From Chrysoperla carnea (lineage: Eukaryota > Arthropoda > Insecta > Neuroptera > Chrysopidae), in contig NC_058342.1 in NCBI RefSeq assembly GCF_905475395.1, forward strand, positions 8,431,140 through 8,495,139: a stretch of DNA of 64,000 nt, written 5' to 3'. The notes under the pieces are model-generated. The model did no database searches. It was not told the DNA's origin and saw only the letters and a list, made by a program, of their open reading frames with translations. Both the position numbers and the translations under genes were made by a program. Shown one piece after another: positions 61,731-64,000 of this stretch (within the stretch, counting starts at the first letter, position 1; every line of letters begins with the position of its first letter).

Positions 61731-64000
61731 ATGGAATTGGAACATGATATTACACAAATCGAAAAATTACGTGATGTTTCAAATTTTCAAATATGGAAAT
61801 TTCAAATAGATATAATGTTCAAAGCGAACAGTTTCTATGACATAGTAAGTGGAGCAACAAAATTAGAAGAAATTGCAGATGATAAAAAGAAAAAAGAATG
61901 GGTGACCAAAGATGCGAAAGCACAAAAAATAATTATAACAACGATTGATAAACAATCTTTGACACACTTATTTAACTGCACAACTTCTTGCCAAATGTAT
62001 AACAAATTAAAAGAAATATATGAACGAGACACCGAACAACAAAAATACATGTTATTACAGTCATTTTTTAATTATACGTACAAAAAAGATTTAGATATCG
62101 CTACTCAAATAAGCCATCTAGAACATTTAGCTCATAAACTAAAATCATTAAAACAAAGTGTTGATGAAACAATGCTAATTTCAAAAATTTTAGCAATTTT
62201 ACCGCCACATTTTAAACACTTTAATAGTGCATGGGACTCCACCAGCTTAGCAGACAAAACATTAACAAATCTAACTGCTAGATTAATTCAAGAAGAAAAT
62301 AAATCTAAATCAACAGATCAAATAGATCAAGTAGCATTCAAAACATACAACAAAAATTTTCAAGATTTTAATTCGGGTAAGAAATATCAAAAATCAAATG
62401 TTAACAATTTTCAATCACGCAATTACGATCAAAGGGAATTTAAACAAAATATTCAAAAACCAAGACGTTTTTGCTCGTATTGTCGTAAAGAAAATCATAT
62501 AGAAAGAGATTGTTATTTAAAAAAAAGTCATAAAAATAAAAAACAAAATGACCGAGTTGCTTTTATGGCTACTAAAAATGCAAATGAAAATACCACTAGT
62601 TTTGTTATTGATTCAGGATGTTCATCACATATGGTGAATGATAAAAATTTATTAACTGAAATTAAAAAAACATCAATGACAATAGGTACAGCCAAAAATT
62701 CAACAAAAATGGAAGCTGATTCAATTGGTAATATAGAACTTAAGGAATGCAAATTAAAAAATGTTGTTTATCTTCCAGAACTTACAAAAAATCTTTTGTC
62801 AGTCAATGCCATAACTGAAAATGGAGGCGAAGTAGTCTTCAAAAATGATAAAGTGGAAATTTATCATAATAAAGAAAAATTATTTCAAGGAAGCAAATCA
62901 GAAAATGGTTTATATTTAGTAAACTTGAATAAAAGTATTTCAGAAAATGCTTATCTATTACAAAATGACGACGTCATATTATGGCATCGTAGGCTAGGTC
63001 ATTTAGGATATGACAGTATTAACAAATTGATAAAAATAAGCAAAGGTATGCGTATACCAACTACACAATTAAATAAACTTGACAATATATGCGAAGTATG
63101 CGTAAAATCCAAACAAGTTAGATTTCCATTTAACAATCAAAGAACACATGCAACCAGAGCATTAGAAATAATTCATACGGATGTATGCGGTCCTATTGAT
63201 CCTCCAACGTGGGATGGTAAAAATTATGCAGTCACATTTATGGATGACTTTACTAATTTCACACAAGTTGAACTAATGAAAACGAAAAATGAAGTATCAG
63301 AAAAATTAAAATACTTTATCAATGAAGTAGAAAATAAATGGAACTCTAAAACTCACAAAATAAGATGTGATAATGGTGGTGAGTATTCAAGCAATGAAAT
63401 TAAAGATTGGTGTCGTAAAAAAGGAATAATTTTGGAATATACAACACCATATTCGCCGCAATTAAATGGGAAAGCCGAAAGACTTAACCGAACTTTACTT
63501 GACAAAGCAAGAGCATTGATATTTGACTCAGGATTAGGTAAAGAATTTTGGGGTGAAGCAATAAGAATGGCGTGTTATCTGAAAAACAGAAGCCCTGTAG
63601 CTGCAATGGATGTGACTCCAGCTGAATTATGGTTTGGAAAACAACCTGACTTGTCTAGGCTAAAAATATTCGGCAGTGTAGCTTATTCCAAAGTGTTAGG
63701 AAAAGTAAAAAAATTAGACGAACGAACAAAAAAATTAATTTTCGTCGGATATACACATCATGGTTATAGATTATGGAACGAAGAATTAAATAAAATCGAA
63801 ATAGCTAGAGATGTCATTATTTCTGAAAACACACTCAATCATGACAAAACAAATAATACTATTGCGAAAATTAAAGTTAACTCAGAAGAAAATGATAATT
63901 CAAGTGAAGAAATTGAAGAACCTACAGAAGTTTCGGAAGCTTCATCTGAATTAAAAATCAAGCGTAACGTAAAACCACCAAAGAAATTAGAAGATTACGT
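61731..64000 (+). CDS. copia gag-pol polyprotein, partial at window edge
   Basis: ATG 61731 opens a frame with no stop through base 64000 (about 756 codons). The order is copia-type. Gag (IEKLRDVSNFQIWKFQIDIM) has a CCHC knuckle CSYCRKENHIERDC at about 62470. The protease motif FVIDSGCSSHMV is at about 62600. The integrase HHCC region has HRRLGHLGYDSINKL and CEVCVKSKQ at about 62985-63115. The integrase catalytic triad is HTDVCGPI (about 63177), RCDNGGEY (about 63364) and NGKAERLNRTLLDKAR (about 63467). A GAG_pre-to-RT linker, KIFGSVAYSKV and an acidic Ser-rich stretch follow before the reverse transcriptase, which lies off the edge. Integrase before RT is diagnostic of copia. Nothing visible is broken, so this is a young copy. 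Confidence 0.93.
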   Translation, partial: MELEHDITQIEKLRDVSNFQIWKFQIDIMFKANSFYDIVSGATKLEEIADDKKKKEWVTKDAKAQKIIITTIDKQSLTHLFNCTTSCQMYNKLKEIYERDTEQQKYMLLQSFFNYTYKKDLDIATQISHLEHLAHKLKSLKQSVDETMLISKILAILPPHFKHFNSAWDSTSLADKTLTNLTARLIQEENKSKSTDQIDQVAFKTYNKNFQDFNSGKKYQKSNVNNFQSRNYDQREFKQNIQKPRRFCSYCRKENHIERDCYLKKSHKNKKQNDRVAFMATKNANENTTSFVIDSGCSSHMVNDKNLLTEIKKTSMTIGTAKNSTKMEADSIGNIELKECKLKNVVYLPELTKNLLSVNAITENGGEVVFKNDKVEIYHNKEKLFQGSKSENGLYLVNLNKSISENAYLLQNDDVILWHRRLGHLGYDSINKLIKISKGMRIPTTQLNKLDNICEVCVKSKQVRFPFNNQRTHATRALEIIHTDVCGPIDPPTWDGKNYAVTFMDDFTNFTQVELMKTKNEVSEKLKYFINEVENKWNSKTHKIRCDNGGEYSSNEIKDWCRKKGIILEYTTPYSPQLNGKAERLNRTLLDKARALIFDSGLGKEFWGEAIRMACYLKNRSPVAAMDVTPAELWFGKQPDLSRLKIFGSVAYSKVLGKVKKLDERTKKLIFVGYTHHGYRLWNEELNKIEIARDVIISENTLNHDKTNNTIAKIKVNSEENDNSSEEIEEPTEVSEASSELKIKRNVKPPKKLEDY

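Larger units (their letters stand above)
61096..64000 (+). mobile_element. copia retrotransposon, 5' LTR through most of pol (runs off the window)
   Basis: The element starts inside the errantivirus protease at TGTTGAAAAT (61096), with LTR, primer-binding site, leader and an open gag-pol frame to the last base. Preceding ACGAA may be its 5-bp target duplication. The 3' LTR is outside the window, so completeness cannot be judged. Confidence 0.85.

Overview
This window is eukaryotic, AT-rich and almost certainly from an insect nuclear genome. Genes are split by GT-AG introns, there are no bacterial operon signals, and nearly all recognisable coding sequence belongs to insect-type transposable elements: errantivirus-like and copia retroelements, several LINEs, a Penelope-like remnant, piggyBac, hAT, mariner, pogo, an EnSpm/Transposase_21-like element with a DUF4806-type partner gene, and an integrase (IS3-like) DNA transposon that carries a protein kinase. 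I see no convincing single-copy host gene. I cannot name the species.

Layout. 1-1350: C-terminus of an errantivirus envelope gene and a probable 3' LTR. 1.6-4.0 kb: a decayed pogo-like transposase interrupted by a mariner remnant. 4177-5171: a TA-flanked element with terminal inverted repeats (TIRs), a hairpin and a minus-strand terminal exon. 5.2-7.5 kb: LINE pieces. 7.6-8.3 kb: two THAP-like fragments. 9.1-9.8 kb: an old piggyBac. 10.3-10.7 kb: a Penelope-like GIY-YIG tail. 13.0-28.3 kb: a nested stack. An old pseudogene (copy D) is interrupted by a long element (13301-28048) with inverted ends, whose gene (copy A) has an N-terminal Cys/His zinc motif and a FEN/PIN-nuclease-like C-terminus. 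Copy A is itself interrupted by a piggyBac (16164-18789) and, inside a further insert, by the kinase-bearing integrase transposon (20240-26601).

28.7-30.5 kb holds LINE ORF1 and endonuclease fragments and an unidentified minus-strand fragment. 30.6-43.8 kb is copy C, a second gene of the copy A family. It is interrupted by a hAT (31424-34646, 8-bp target duplication) and by an EnSpm-like two-gene element (37379-43644). 44.6-48.2 kb is a minus-strand LINE interrupted by a 5'-truncated R2/NeSL-type LINE with an 18-bp target duplication. 48.2-49.1 kb is a minisatellite. 49.35-51.2 kb is a second, decayed Transposase_21-like gene. 54086-56781 is a complete pogo-like element with an intact 617-residue transposase ending in a zinc finger. 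57475-58567 is a foldback MITE. From about 58.57 kb to the end lies an errantivirus-like element (LTR, gag, protease) broken by a copia element whose gag-pol is open to the window edge.

The most unusual item is 20240-26601. About 130-bp TIRs and a 6-bp duplication (TAATAC) enclose a plus-strand gene, with a TDP-43-N-like domain and a TKL-type kinase, a 263-bp tandem array, and a minus-strand IS3-like DDE integrase that lacks the block expected to hold the first catalytic Asp. Second in interest is the evidence that the widespread 'HEEADT / SDTDVL / GCDYT' gene family lies inside a TIR-bounded unit that behaves like a mobile element. All family assignments are from motif reading by eye.
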